A DNA stretch of 64,000 nucleotides from Peptoniphilus lacydonensis (GCF_900106515.1 NZ_FNWF01000003.1:558001-622000), one strand, 5' to 3'; shown: positions 1 through 9,325, counted from the stretch's first letter. Translations and numbers: made by a program. Notes: generated by a model from the sequence alone, not told the origin.

Positions 1-308
1 GTTGTTCCTTCTTTTCCGCTTACATAAACTTCTATATCAACAGGACCATCTGTGTCATAAAAACTTGCTGAATAAAGTCCATAGGCTCTTGTCGCATTTG
101 CACAAAATTCGCCACCCATCATATCCATTCTAAGTGGTGCCCCTTCATAAGCTGGAGATATAAAACCAACTTGTTCAACTTCTTTATCAATTTGATTTAT
201 TATACAGTCAGTGTAAGCTTTTCTATATCCTGGATAAACTGGTGCAACAACAAATCCAGTTATATTACCACATGGGTTTGCTCTAAAATAATTAAAACTT
301 TTCCTCAT
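1..308 (-). CDS. DapF-fold epimerase/racemase, N-terminal part (runs off the window)
   Basis: About 102 codons of an amino-acid epimerase-like protein are visible; the 3' end lies before base 1. The segment GGEFCANATRA (about residues 70-80) matches the catalytic-cysteine motif of the diaminopimelate epimerase superfamily, which also contains histidine racemases. An in-frame NPCGN near residue 11 is also seen. I chose the ATG at 308 because an AGAAGAGG Shine-Dalgarno lies about 6 nt upstream; the in-frame ATG at 314 abuts it. The substrate cannot be told from this part. It is not clearly DapF itself, so lanthionine, histidine or another amino acid is possible. Confidence 0.7.
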   Translation of the reverse strand, partial: MRKSFNYFRANPCGNITGFVVAPVYPGYRKAYTDCIINQIDKEVEQVGFISPAYEGAPLRMDMMGGEFCANATRAYGLYSASFYDTDGPVDIEVYVSGKEGT

Positions 309-350
309 AATCATCCTCTTCTCTTCTATTTCTCAAAACTTTCTCAATAT

Positions 351-356
351 ATTATA
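351..356 (-). promoter_or_regulatory. Extended -10 promoter element of the epimerase gene
   Basis: Reading leftward, TGTTATAAT is an extended -10 (TGnTATAAT). It lies about 43 bases upstream of the epimerase start. No good -35 is visible at 17 bp. Confidence 0.45.
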
Positions 357-428
357 ACATATTAAGATAGTGTTTTTTCTCGGCTAATTATTTTCTACCC
401 GATTTTGCTCTTTTAATTCACTATAAAT

Positions 429-1601
429 TTATTTTAAATATTTTTTAAGAGTTTCTACCCTATCTGTCTTTTCCCATGGTAAGTCAATATCTGTTCTTCC
501 AAAGTGACCATAAGCTGCTGTTTGTCTATAAATTGGTCTTAATAAATCTAGCTCACGTATAATTGCAGCTGGCCTCATATCGAAATTTTCCATAATTATT
601 TTTTCAATTTCTTCATCTGATAGTTTACCTGTACCAAAAGTTTCTACATATACTGAAGTTGGTCTTGCTATTCCAATTGCATAAGCAAGTCCAATTTCAA
701 CCTTGTCTGCTAAACCTGCTGCTACAATATTTTTTGCAATATATCTTGCATAATATGCTCCAGATCTATCTACTTTTGTTGGATCTTTACCAGAAAAAGC
801 TCCACCGCCATGTCTTCCAAATCCACCATAAGTGTCTACAATTATTTTTCTTCCTGTTAATCCTGCATCTGCCATTGGTCCACCAATTACAAATCTGCCA
901 GTTGGATTAATAAAGAATTCTGTCTTATCATCTATTAATTCCTTTGGAACAACTTTTTCCACAACTTCTCTTATAATATCTTCTCTTATTTGTTCCATTG
1001 GAACTTCTTTTGAATGTTGTGATGATACAATTACATTTTTAAGTCTAACAGGTTTGTCTTCTTCATATTCAACAGTAACTTGTGTCTTTCCATCTGGCCT
1101 TAAATAATCCAACGTTCCATCTTTTCTAACTTCTGTAAGTCTTATTGCAAGTTTATGTGCAAGTGAAATTGGAAGTGGCATAAGTTCTTCTGTTTCATTA
1201 CAAGCAAATCCAAACATAATACCTTGATCGCCTGCTCCAAAAGAGTCTAGTTCATCTATGCCTTCTTCTTTGAATCTGTCCACTCCCATTGCAATATCAG
1301 ATGATTGTTCTTTTATTGCTGATAGTACAGCACAAGTCTTTCCATCAAAACCATATTTTGCTCTATTATATCCAATTTCATCTAGAACTTCTCTTGCAGT
1401 TTTTTCAAAATCTACATAAGTGTCTGTTGAAATTTCTCCAGTTATAACTATCATGCCTGTGGAAGCCATAGTTTCACAAGCTACTCTTGCGTTTTTATCT
1501 TCTGCCAAAATTTTATCTAATATGGCATCTGATATCTGATCGCAAACTTTGTCAGGATGTCCTTCTGTTACGGACTCTGAACTAAATTGCCATTTTTTCA
1601 T
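429..1601 (-). CDS. metK: S-adenosylmethionine synthetase
   Basis: Makes SAM from methionine and ATP in the cytoplasm. About 390 residues, the usual family length. The N-terminal [13 protein letters not shown] motif, the central [10 protein letters not shown] and the C-terminal [16 protein letters not shown] loop are all present. Two in-frame ATGs exist (1610 and 1601). I prefer 1601 because GGAGGA touches the first ATG but sits about 10 nt from the second. It is monocistronic behind a SAM-I riboswitch and terminator, so transcription should fall when SAM is plentiful. The roughly 150 nt between terminator and start holds no further recognised element. Confidence 0.97.
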   Translation of the reverse strand: MKKWQFSSESVTEGHPDKVCDQISDAILDKILAEDKNARVACETMASTGMIVITGEISTDTYVDFEKTAREVLDEIGYNRAKYGFDGKTCAVLSAIKEQSSDIAMGVDRFKEEGIDELDSFGAGDQGIMFGFACNETEELMPLPISLAHKLAIRLTEVRKDGTLDYLRPDGKTQVTVEYEEDKPVRLKNVIVSSQHSKEVPMEQIREDIIREVVEKVVPKELIDDKTEFFINPTGRFVIGGPMADAGLTGRKIIVDTYGGFGRHGGGAFSGKDPTKVDRSGAYYARYIAKNIVAAGLADKVEIGLAYAIGIARPTSVYVETFGTGKLSDEEIEKIIMENFDMRPAAIIRELDLLRPIYRQTAAYGHFGRTDIDLPWEKTDRVETLKKYLK

Positions 1602-1751
1602 TTTTTTCATTCCTCCATTTTTTATAATACCCCTTAGATTTAATTTTATGAATTTATTTTACTTTTTATATTTTTATTTGTGATTTTAAACTTTTATGAT
1701 TTTTATAAGATTGTAAAAATTTAAAATTCACGCAATAACATTTTTAATTCA

Positions 1752-1782
1752 TAAAAAAATCCTCACAAAAAAAGCGAGGACC
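1752..1782 (-). terminator. Expression-platform terminator of the SAM riboswitch
   Basis: Stem GTCCTCGC / GTGAGGAT with a T-rich loop, followed by a run of seven T on the minus strand. It lies directly after the aptamer's closing stem, as expected of a transcription-terminating riboswitch. Confidence 0.9.
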
Positions 1783-1787
1783 CTTAA

Positions 1788-1882
1788 ACCTCATCTTTCA
1801 GATAAAAAAATCTGTGGGATTTAGCACCAACTAGGTTGCTGGGTTTCAAAGTGCCCATTCACTCCACCACTCTCAATAAGGT
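1788..1882 (-). ncRNA. SAM-I (S-box) riboswitch aptamer
   Basis: Reading leftward, the P1 stem ACCTTATT pairs with GATGAGGT. Between them are the S-box core blocks: GTGGTGGAG, then TGAAACCCAGCAACC, then GGTGCTAAATCC, and a final AAAGATGAGG. These match the conserved SAM-I aptamer core. It is followed by an intrinsic terminator and lies in the metK leader, giving SAM feedback on SAM synthesis. Confidence 0.95.
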
Positions 1883-1906
1883 ATTCTTTTTTTTAGTTGT
1901 AATGTG

Positions 1907-1935
1907 ATTATAGCACTTATAATTTTTTAGTGCAA
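1907..1935 (-). promoter_or_regulatory. metK promoter
   Basis: TTGCAC (1930-1935) and TATAAT (1907-1912) are separated by 17 bp and lie just upstream of the riboswitch. The -35 touches the stop codon region of the upstream AEC gene. Confidence 0.85.
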
Positions 1936-2880
1936 CAAATTAAAATAATTCATAAGAGATATCCCAACAGGATAAGTAACTATACTCATTATAAAACTAA
2001 GAGTTATTATCTTTGAAGCAAATTCATAATCTGAATTCATTTGCCTTGTAAAAATAAAACAGTTTGCTGCACAAGGAGTTGCCCAAAAAACGTAAGCTAT
2101 TCCCAACTCCATATTTGTAAATCCAAGCCACTTTCCTGTTGGAATTAAAATTAATGGTGCAAGAACAGTTTTTATAAATGCTGATAAGAACATCAATTTA
2201 AAATCACTCTTTGAACTTTCAAAATTTAAACTTGCTCCTATAAGTATTAAAGACATTGGAGTTGAAATTTTTGAAACCATTTCAATTGCCTTATCAACGC
2301 CAGAATAAACTGGTATGTGAAGAAAATTAAATAATGCTCCAAAAACAACTCCAATAATCATTGGATTTTTTATAATTTTTACAATTATATCTAAGAAAGA
2401 TATTCTTTTTTCTTCTGATTCGCTATAATATGTCAAAAGTATTATTGCAGAGATATTGTAAAGAGTTAGACCAAAGGAAACTATAACTATCATATGTTCC
2501 ATTGATGGTGCGCCATTATACAATATATCAAGTATAGGAAAACCAACATAGACAAAGTTTGATCTATAAGCACAGTGCACAAACGCAGAAAGTTTTCTCT
2601 TGTCTTTTATTCCTATTACTTTTCCTATTATTAACGATAAAAAAATTACAAATATTACTCCCAAAAGTATGTATAAAACATACTTAGGATGAAGAGATTC
2701 TATTCTAGCATTTTTTATATCGTAAAATAATTTAAAGGGCAGCGCCAAGTAAAACACTATCCAAGTTCCCTTATCTACAAAATTATCATCTATATGTCCT
2801 CTTTGTTTTGCAAAATATCCCAGCAAAAGTACTAAAAAAACTGGAGAAACTATATTAAATCCCATAAGTAAATTTTCCAT
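1927..2880 (-). CDS. AEC (auxin efflux carrier) family permease
   Basis: A 317-residue integral membrane protein with about ten hydrophobic helices in two five-helix halves, as in the AEC/BASS-like fold. Helical stretches begin at about residue 10 and continue to the C-terminus with a short charged break near the middle. Bacterial relatives export or import malate, malonate or other carboxylates; the substrate is not deducible here. It is monocistronic and divergent from the stalk-domain gene. Its stop lies within the metK promoter. Confidence 0.85.
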   Translation of the reverse strand: MENLLMGFNIVSPVFLVLLLGYFAKQRGHIDDNFVDKGTWIVFYLALPFKLFYDIKNARIESLHPKYVLYILLGVIFVIFLSLIIGKVIGIKDKRKLSAFVHCAYRSNFVYVGFPILDILYNGAPSMEHMIVIVSFGLTLYNISAIILLTYYSESEEKRISFLDIIVKIIKNPMIIGVVFGALFNFLHIPVYSGVDKAIEMVSKISTPMSLILIGASLNFESSKSDFKLMFLSAFIKTVLAPLILIPTGKWLGFTNMELGIAYVFWATPCAANCFIFTRQMNSDYEFASKIITLSFIMSIVTYPVGISLMNYFNLLH

Positions 2881-2918
2881 TTAATCACCTATTAAAATTA
2901 TATGTGAAACTTTTTCTC

Positions 2919-2947
2919 TTGTCGAGAACTATGTTTTAAAATACAAT
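2919..2947 (+). promoter_or_regulatory. Promoter of the stalk-domain gene
   Basis: TTGTCG (2919-2924), 17 bp spacer, TACAAT (2942-2947), followed by the GGAGG ribosome site of the gene at 2967. Confidence 0.7.
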
Positions 2948-2966
2948 AGTCATAGGAGGTTATATT

Positions 2967-3875
2967 ATGAAAAAATTTATTGGCGTTGCTGTTACTTCTC
3001 TAATCTTATTTTCAAGTGTAAATGTTTTTGCAAGTGCAAAAGTTTCTAGTCAAAGTATTGTTCTAGATGGTAAAGATACTGGCATAAAGGGCTACAACAT
3101 AAAGGACAACAATTATTTTAAGCTTCGTGATGTTGCCGCTCTTTTAGATGGCAAAGATGCCGAGTTTAGTGTGAATTATGATGAAAATAGATCTGCTGTC
3201 ATGATTAATAGCAAATCTGATTACAAAAAAGGTGAAAAAGATTTAATTCCACTTAAAGACACTGATTCTGAAATAAAAAAATCTAGTCACAATGTTTTTG
3301 TAAATGGAGTTAGACATTCCTTTAGTGTCTACACTATTGATGGCTACAATTACTTTAATCTTCGTGAACTTGGAAAAACTATTGGGTTTGACGTTACTTT
3401 TGACGAGAAAAATAATAATGTTCTAATTGATTCAAAGGCTATAGATGGGAAATCTCTTGTAAACAATCAAGTTGAAATCAAAATAGTCGATTATAAAACT
3501 AGTTACGATGAAAGCAATCTGGATATAATTAAAAATCCTAAATTAGATATAAATAAATTTTTCTCAAATGTTAAAAACAACATCCTTGCCACTCAAAATG
3601 AGGGGCAAATTACTTCTGAGGCCACTTATGTGAAATCAGAAAATATTGTAGAAATTATTCCAAAATCAACTAAGTACAGCGGAAAATTTTCTTATAAACC
3701 TTATATAGAAATTACTCAAGGTGATAAGTCTGAAACTTTCCCATACTCTGGCGAATTTGAAGTTGCAAAAACTTTAACTTCAAAGGGTTTTGATTCTACA
3801 AAAGAATTTGAAATTAGTTTAGGTTCAAAAAAAGAAGATAATTTTATTAAATACTCATCTTTTAATTACGAATAA
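2967..3875 (+). CDS. Exported stalk-domain (copper amine oxidase N-terminal-like) protein
   Basis: 302 residues with a Sec signal peptide (hydrophobic residues 5-22, cleavage near VFA-SA). Two repeats resemble the copper amine oxidase N-terminal / 'stalk domain' fold: about residues 28-90 with YNIKDNNYFKLRDVA, and about 110-157 with YTIDGYNYFNLREL. The C-terminal ~140 residues are unrecognised and probably beta-rich. Such modules are common on surface proteins of Clostridia and Tissierellia and are not oxidases. No anchor motif is visible, so it is probably secreted or wall-associated. Start supported by AGGAGG. Confidence 0.8.
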   Translation: MKKFIGVAVTSLILFSSVNVFASAKVSSQSIVLDGKDTGIKGYNIKDNNYFKLRDVAALLDGKDAEFSVNYDENRSAVMINSKSDYKKGEKDLIPLKDTDSEIKKSSHNVFVNGVRHSFSVYTIDGYNYFNLRELGKTIGFDVTFDEKNNNVLIDSKAIDGKSLVNNQVEIKIVDYKTSYDESNLDIIKNPKLDINKFFSNVKNNILATQNEGQITSEATYVKSENIVEIIPKSTKYSGKFSYKPYIEITQGDKSETFPYSGEFEVAKTLTSKGFDSTKEFEISLGSKKEDNFIKYSSFNYE

Positions 3876-3907
3876 TTTTGGGTATAATGTCAACAGGAGG
3901 TGTTAAA

Positions 3908-4117
3908 GTGGAAATAAAAAAAGATATGTTAATCGGAGAAATTCTTTCTAAGAAACCCGAATCCATTGGCACTCTTATGAGTTTTGGAATGGGATGTATA
4001 ATGTGCCCTTCTTCTCAAATGGAAACTCTTGAAGAAGCTGCTATGGTTCATGGTATAGATCCTAATATTATAGTAGCTGCTCTCAATAAAGATGATAAGG
4101 AAGAAGCAGAAGCTTAA
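3908..4117 (+). CDS. DUF1858 domain protein
   Basis: Small protein of 69 residues that is almost wholly a DUF1858 domain, with a GMGCIMCPSS segment carrying a CxxC. The family is often found alone or fused to hybrid-cluster and redox proteins in anaerobes; a metal or redox role is presumed, not shown. I chose the GTG at 3908 because AGGAGG lies 7 nt upstream; the longer frame from 3878 would place that site inside the coding region. It follows the stalk-domain gene by 32 nt and ends at a terminator. Confidence 0.8.
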   Translation: MEIKKDMLIGEILSKKPESIGTLMSFGMGCIMCPSSQMETLEEAAMVHGIDPNIIVAALNKDDKEEAEA

Positions 4118-4123
4118 TACTTT

Positions 4124-4151
4124 GAAGAGGCAGTTGGCCTCTTCTTTTTTT
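4124..4151 (+). terminator. Intrinsic terminator after the DUF1858 gene
   Basis: Perfect 8-bp stem GAAGAGGC / GCCTCTTC with a 5-nt loop and seven T. Confidence 0.9.
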
Positions 4152-4177
4152 ACATATTTTATATGCGAGGAGAAATT

Positions 4178-6187
4178 ATGAAAAATAAAAACTTAATTGT
4201 TGCTACATCAGTTTTATTACTTCTATCACCTGTATATGCAAGTGAACTAAATAAAAATAGCAATGCGATGCCTGATGAAGCAATTTCAGTTGAAATTACT
4301 GCAAAGGAAAAAGAAAAAGTAAAAAAGATAAAAGAAATATTTAATATTACAGAAAACTATGAAAATTTCACAATTTTAAAGGAACCTGTTGATGGCGACA
4401 CTGGAAGTGATTATTTAAACAAACTTGTAAAGGACAAATACATTGAAATGTATAAATGGAGCGATGAAAATCTAGGTGGAATTGACGTTTCATTTAATAG
4501 TGACGGTGAATTTATTTCTTACTCAAAATGGAAAAATGAACCAGAAAAAAGTACAAAGACTCTTTCTAAGGTTGAAGCACAAAAAATGACTGAAGAACTT
4601 TTGCAAAAATTAATAAAAGATTTTGACAAAAAATATACTTTCTGTGACTATGAAGTTTTTAAAGGAAGTAATGACATAAATATTACTTATCAAAGAGTTA
4701 TAAATGGAGTTCCTCTTGCTGATACCTTTATGACTGTAAATATTGACTCTCGCTTTGGAGAAGTTAGTGATATCTATTCTTTGGGAGCAAATTCTAATGC
4801 ATACTCTTTTCTAAAAAATTCTGATTTTAAAAAAGACAATAAAATAAGTTTAGATGAAGCTAAAAAAATATTTTTGGAAAAATCTCCCCTTGTTCTTTCC
4901 TATAAAATTAATGAGAAAGATGACAGCGTAGAAAAAGTTTACCACACAAAAGTAGCAGACATTGACGCAAAAACAGGAGATATTGTAAAAGAAAAAACAG
5001 ATTTAAACTTTATGCCTTATGGAGGAGTAGAAGAAGCAAAAGATTCCAGTGATTTAACTAAAACTGAAATTAAAAAAATTGATGGACTTAAAAATATTAA
5101 ATCTAAAAATGCAGCAAAGAAAAAAGCAATTGAGATTGTAGGAGAAGATTTCGAAATATCAAATATTTCTCTCTACTCTGACAAAAAAGATTATTATTAC
5201 AGAATGAATCTTGAAAAAGAAAAAAATGGAGGACAAATTGTTTTAAATGCAGAGAATCTAAATTTAATAAACCTTGACACTTGGTCTGACAAAAAAGAAT
5301 ATAATAACAATGTTAAAGAAAAAGATGCAATAAAAATTGCAAAAAACTTCCTTGAAAAGTATGGCGACAAGAGCGAATTAAATTTAGAAAAAATTATAGT
5401 TGAAAAATCTCAAATGGGCACAAATGTCTTTTTCCCTAGATATGTAAATAAAATTCCTGTAATTGATGAAGGCGCTAGGATTTTTGTAGATGATGAAAAA
5501 ATAGTAACTACTTATGATAGAACTTCATCTGAACATGACTTTAAAAAGGTAGAAGAAATTAATCTAACAAAAGAAGAGGCAAATCAAATATATTTAAATT
5601 CCAAAAATTTTGGCTTAAAATATGAAATTTCTGACAAAGGTCCAAAACTCTTATATGGAACCGTAAAAAAAATAGAGCCCATCATTGGAAAAGATAGAAT
5701 TTTGAGAGATTCCTTTGGAGAAATAGTTAATTTTAAAGAACAAATTAATTACCAAGATTTTGACAATGCAAAAAATAAAGAAGCTCTAAATTCTTTAAAA
5801 GAAATGGGCATTGGATTAATTGGAAAAAATCTATCTGACAAAGTAACTTATGAAGAATTTTATTCTCTCATAGGGGAAGACTTGGGAAAAGATATTTATT
5901 ATAAATCTAGATTTGGCATTGATATAGAAAATTTAAAAAATAAAAATATTTTACAAAAAGACGTGATAAAGGGCCTTGTGATAAATAATGATTTAGAAAA
6001 ATTTACAGAAGCCAAAGATATTTTTAAAGAAGACTTATTTAAAAATAAAGGAGAATTAAAAGATTACGAAAAATATTATATTGTGGCAAAGGGCTTTGGA
6101 TTTTTAAATTGTGATGTTGATCCAGACTCTCAGCCAAATCTTGAAGATGTTTTATATATTATCTATGATTCTATAAATAAATTGTAA
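4178..6187 (+). CDS. Exported YcdB/PepSY-like multi-repeat protein
   Basis: 669 residues with a signal peptide (residues 1-21, cleavage near VYA-SE). The body holds several PepSY/YcdB-YcdC-like repeats: TLSKVEAQKMTEELL near residue 130, a similar LDEAKKIFLEKS near 230, KDAIKIAKNFLEKYG near 385, and LTKEEANQIYLNS near 470. The last ~150 residues (VTYEEFYSLIGEDLGK and a final two-helix segment) look like the SLH-like C-terminus of YcdB proteins. The function is probably extracellular, perhaps protease inhibition or envelope binding, and is unproven. The ATG at 4178 follows GAGGAG; an in-frame upstream ATG at 4163 lacks a site. Confidence 0.75.
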   Translation: MKNKNLIVATSVLLLLSPVYASELNKNSNAMPDEAISVEITAKEKEKVKKIKEIFNITENYENFTILKEPVDGDTGSDYLNKLVKDKYIEMYKWSDENLGGIDVSFNSDGEFISYSKWKNEPEKSTKTLSKVEAQKMTEELLQKLIKDFDKKYTFCDYEVFKGSNDINITYQRVINGVPLADTFMTVNIDSRFGEVSDIYSLGANSNAYSFLKNSDFKKDNKISLDEAKKIFLEKSPLVLSYKINEKDDSVEKVYHTKVADIDAKTGDIVKEKTDLNFMPYGGVEEAKDSSDLTKTEIKKIDGLKNIKSKNAAKKKAIEIVGEDFEISNISLYSDKKDYYYRMNLEKEKNGGQIVLNAENLNLINLDTWSDKKEYNNNVKEKDAIKIAKNFLEKYGDKSELNLEKIIVEKSQMGTNVFFPRYVNKIPVIDEGARIFVDDEKIVTTYDRTSSEHDFKKVEEINLTKEEANQIYLNSKNFGLKYEISDKGPKLLYGTVKKIEPIIGKDRILRDSFGEIVNFKEQINYQDFDNAKNKEALNSLKEMGIGLIGKNLSDKVTYEEFYSLIGEDLGKDIYYKSRFGIDIENLKNKNILQKDVIKGLVINNDLEKFTEAKDIFKEDLFKNKGELKDYEKYYIVAKGFGFLNCDVDPDSQPNLEDVLYIIYDSINKL

Positions 6188-6198
6188 TTCTTTTGTAA

Positions 6199-6227
6199 TT
6201 GCAACTTAGATTCCTGTGATGTATATT
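6199..6227 (+). promoter_or_regulatory. Promoter of the polysaccharide deacetylase gene
   Basis: TTGCAA (6199-6204), 17 bp, TATATT (6222-6227), then GGGAGG before the ATG at 6244. Confidence 0.75.
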
Positions 6228-6243
6228 ATCATAGGGAGGTACT

Positions 6244-7248
6244 ATGAACGATTCAAACTACGATAGAAGAAAAAGAATTAGAAGACAAAAGGCAAGAAGA
6301 AGAAAGAGAATTAGACAAATTATTTCCCTTTCTCTTCTGGCAATTGTCATAATTTTTACTTTTTCAAAAATTCTTTCTTCTAAAAAACCTGCAAAAGAAA
6401 TTTCACCATCTATTATGTGGTATTATACAAATGAAATCTGGCCAGATAGACCGAAAAAATATTTTTACGACAGCGACTATATCTCTAACCAAGCTCTAGA
6501 ACCTTTTAGAGATATTCGAAAAGAATTTATAGTAAAAGGATCAAATCACCTTCAAAAAGTCGATAAATATGCTTACGATGCTAAGGAAATTAGAGAATAT
6601 ATAAAGAAAAATAATTATAAAGGTGATAAAAAAATTGTATTCTTAACTTTTGACGATGGTCCAAATAATGTAATTACTCCACAAATTTTGGATATATTAA
6701 AAGAAGAAGATGTTCGTGCTACTTTCTTTTTAGTTGGAAAATCTATTGGCGACAAAACTTCTCAACGAGTACGTGAAATTTTATCTAATGGAAATGCTAT
6801 TGCAACTCATTCCTTTAGTCATGATTACGACTATTTATATCCAAATAGAACTGTAAATGGCACAAGAGTTTATGAAGAAATAGAAAAAACCAATGGCAGA
6901 CTAAAAAATATTTTGGGCGATAACTTTCATTCCAGTGTATTTAGATACCCTGGCGGAGAAATGTCTTGGAATAATACAATTGCTTCCAATTCATTAATAG
7001 AATCTAATGGAATTCACTGGATTGACTGGAACTGTTTAGTCGGCGATGCAGAAAGAAAGTCTGTTAGACCAACTACAGTTGAAGGATTTGTAAACTACCT
7101 CGACAAAAGTTTAAACCAAAATAAAAATACAAAAATTGCCGTTGTTCTAGCACACGATGCTAAAAACAAACAGCTAACTGCCGATTCTCTAAGAGATGTA
7201 ATAAAATATTTTAAAGATAGAGGCTATGAATTTGGAATTTTAAAATAA
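6244..7248 (+). CDS. Membrane-anchored polysaccharide deacetylase (NodB domain)
   Basis: 334 residues. A very basic N-terminal tail (about residues 8-24) precedes one membrane helix (about 25-42), so the catalytic domain faces outside. The NodB domain shows TFDDGP (catalytic Asp and metal Asp), HSFSH (metal histidines), RYPGG and VLAHD, all intact. It probably removes N-acetyl groups from peptidoglycan sugars, which usually gives lysozyme resistance. An unassigned region of about 90 residues links anchor and enzyme. Its own promoter and a terminator make it monocistronic. Confidence 0.9.
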   Translation: MNDSNYDRRKRIRRQKARRRKRIRQIISLSLLAIVIIFTFSKILSSKKPAKEISPSIMWYYTNEIWPDRPKKYFYDSDYISNQALEPFRDIRKEFIVKGSNHLQKVDKYAYDAKEIREYIKKNNYKGDKKIVFLTFDDGPNNVITPQILDILKEEDVRATFFLVGKSIGDKTSQRVREILSNGNAIATHSFSHDYDYLYPNRTVNGTRVYEEIEKTNGRLKNILGDNFHSSVFRYPGGEMSWNNTIASNSLIESNGIHWIDWNCLVGDAERKSVRPTTVEGFVNYLDKSLNQNKNTKIAVVLAHDAKNKQLTADSLRDVIKYFKDRGYEFGILK

Positions 7249-7269
7249 AACTTTAAAGATATAAAGATT

Positions 7270-7292
7270 AAGCTGCAGAAATGCAGCTTTTT
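7270..7292 (+). terminator. Terminator of the deacetylase gene
   Basis: Stem AAGCTGCA / TGCAGCTT, GAAA loop, then a T run. Confidence 0.85.
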
Positions 7293-7461
7293 CATATAGT
7301 TATAAATTCTTCAAAAAACTTATCTTTTAAATATCTTTCAATATGTGTATTTTATCTTTGATAAAATCATAAACTCAATATATTTATTATTACTATATTA
7401 ATGTTTAAACTAAAATATTTTTAAACTATTTTTGTAACATACATTAAATTTTTCTAAAATA

Positions 7462-7491
7462 AATAAAAAGCCGCAACTACAAGCTGCGACT
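7462..7491 (-). terminator. Terminator of gdhA
   Basis: Minus-strand stem GTCGCAGC / GTTGCGGC with G-U pairs, followed by TTTTTATTT. The AT-rich stretch 7293-7461 shows nothing else recognisable. Confidence 0.85.
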
Positions 7492-7530
7492 TTTATCTTC
7501 ATTTTTTGTAAAATTTATTTACAGAACAGA

Positions 7531-8796
7531 TTAATACCATCCTCTAAGTTTCATTGCTTTGTCAATTGATTGAATAGCGTACATGTAAACTCCTTCTCTA
7601 GGAACTACATCGTATTCGTCACAAATTCCAAATACACCTTCGATAGCTTTCATCATATCTGCTTCTTGTTTTTCTTCTACATCTGCTTCTGTCCAGTACA
7701 TTCCGTATTGATTTTGAACCCATTCGTAATAAGAAACTAGAACTCCACCAGAGTTAGTTAAGATATCTGGAGTTAGAGGAATTCCTCTTTCCATAAGAGC
7801 TTTATCTCCTTCTGGAGTAGTAGGACCATTTGCTGCTTCACAAACTAATTTAACATTAAGTTTTTTAGCAACGTCACCTGTGATTACATTTTCAAGAGCT
7901 GCTGGAATTAAGATATCCCATTCGCCTGTCCAAAAATCTTCTTCAGAAATTTTTTCTGCTCCTGGGAATCCAATAAGAGTTTTGTGTTCATTCTTATAAG
8001 CAAGAAGTTCTTTGAAATCTAATCCTTTTTCAGAATATAGAGCATAGTTTCCTTCTTTTTTATCCCATTCAGCTAATGCATAAACTTTTCCGCCTTGTCT
8101 TTCAATATTCTTAACTGTGAAAGATCCAACATTACCAAAACCTTGAACTGCAATTTTTGCTGTTGCAAAGTCAATTCCTTCACGTTTTGCAGCTTCTCTA
8201 GTTACTACTGCAACACCAAAGCCTGTTGCTTCGTTTCTTCCTTCAGATCCGCCAAGTCCAACTGGTTTACCTGTGAAAGTTCCTATGTCTTGTCTATCTC
8301 CATTTAATTTGATGTATTCGTCAATAAACCAAGACATAATTTGACCATTAGTATTAACATCTGGTGCTGGAATATCAATTCTTTCTCCAAGATACTTATA
8401 AATACCTCTTACATATCCTCTTGAAAGTTGTTCTAATTCTCTATCGGATAATTCAGATGGGTCTACACAAATACCACCTTTTCCTCCACCATATGGAAGA
8501 CCTAGTGCTCCACCTTTGAATGTCATCCAAAGCGAAAGAGCCTTAACTTCGTCAAGGTTTACATTTGGATGGAATCTACATCCACCTTTTGAAGGCCCAA
8601 CTGCTGTTGAGTGAGCTGATCTCCAAGCTTTAAAAGACTTAACTGAACCATCATCCATTTTTACTGGAATAGAAATTTCAATAACTCTTTCAGGTTCTTT
8701 TAAAATTTCATAAACTGCTGGGTCACAACCTAGTTTGTCACATGCAGCCTTAACTTTTTGTTGAGCTGCTACCAATGGATTTAAAGTATCTGTCAT
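7531..8796 (-). CDS. gdhA: Glutamate dehydrogenase
   Basis: 421-residue Glu/Leu/Phe/Val-type dehydrogenase that interconverts glutamate and 2-oxoglutarate plus ammonia. The substrate-binding segment GGCRFHP, the catalytic-lysine region PYGGGKGG, DVNTNGQIMSW and the nucleotide motif GFGNVG are present. The length fits the ~420-residue hexameric class. I chose the ATG at 8796: an AAGGAGAG site is 8 nt upstream, whereas the GTG at 8805 overlaps it. It has its own promoter and terminator. With gltS and murI nearby, this suggests glutamate is a major carbon or nitrogen source. Confidence 0.95.
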   Translation of the reverse strand: MTDTLNPLVAAQQKVKAACDKLGCDPAVYEILKEPERVIEISIPVKMDDGSVKSFKAWRSAHSTAVGPSKGGCRFHPNVNLDEVKALSLWMTFKGGALGLPYGGGKGGICVDPSELSDRELEQLSRGYVRGIYKYLGERIDIPAPDVNTNGQIMSWFIDEYIKLNGDRQDIGTFTGKPVGLGGSEGRNEATGFGVAVVTREAAKREGIDFATAKIAVQGFGNVGSFTVKNIERQGGKVYALAEWDKKEGNYALYSEKGLDFKELLAYKNEHKTLIGFPGAEKISEEDFWTGEWDILIPAALENVITGDVAKKLNVKLVCEAANGPTTPEGDKALMERGIPLTPDILTNSGGVLVSYYEWVQNQYGMYWTEADVEEKQEADMMKAIEGVFGICDEYDVVPREGVYMYAIQSIDKAMKLRGWY

Positions 8797-8848
8797 TTTT
8801 AACACTCTCCTTTATGTATAATCATGATAACCATTTCTTACAACAATA

Positions 8849-8877
8849 ATTATACCAAATACTTTTATTAAGTTCAA
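8849..8877 (-). promoter_or_regulatory. gdhA promoter
   Basis: TTGAAC (8872-8877), 17 bp, TATAAT (8849-8854), upstream of gdhA. Confidence 0.8.
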
Positions 8878-9109
8878 GCCATCAATTTATTTTTAACTAA
8901 TTGTTTACATTTTCATTATTTATATTTTTTTCATATTTTTTTTAATTATTTTAATTTCAGATAGTAACAAAACTTAATGCATAAAACTCTTAAAAAGATC
9001 ATTTTAAACCTCATAACCACTACAATATTAAAAAACAAAAAACTAGTAGAAACTAAATAACACAAGTGAATTTTATAAAGATTCTATAATAACTGTTGGG
9101 ATAAAAAAT

Positions 9110-9275
9110 ATACTTCAACATATATTACTAGAACCAATGAAAAGTCTAGACCTTCTATAAGTATTATGTATAGACGAATTTAAAGAATCTATTTGCAAAG
9201 AAAAATATCAAGTAAACCTATCAGATTAAAAAGCACAAATATAGTAGCCATATTATTATCTAGGATTGTGGAATA
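9110..9275 (+). pseudogene. ISL3-family transposase fragment
   Basis: In one plus frame, bases 9161-9237 read VLCIDEFKESICKEKYQ, close to the conserved (V/L)xIDEFK start of the DDE domain of ISL3/IS1167-type transposases. The flanking codons contain several stops (for example one just before VLC and three after LSD). No terminal repeats were found. The upstream 8878-9109 is AT-rich with nothing recognised. Too short for a firm subfamily call. Confidence 0.55.
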
Positions 9276-9289
9276 GTTTGTATATGAAT

Positions 9290-9325
9290 AATCCTCCTGA
9301 TAGTATAATAATAAGCAGGAGGATT
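9290..9325 (+). promoter_or_regulatory. Hairpin sequestering the ribosome site of the IS256-type transposase
   Basis: Inverted repeat AATCCTCCTG (9290-9299) / CAGGAGGATT (9316-9325). The right arm contains the AGGAGG ribosome site 5 nt before the transposase ATG at 9331. In RNA entering from outside, this stem would hide the site. Confidence 0.7.

Noticed and set aside
361-428. Terminator after metK
   Set aside because: A possible TCGG/CCGA stem is weak, mismatched and lacks a T tract.
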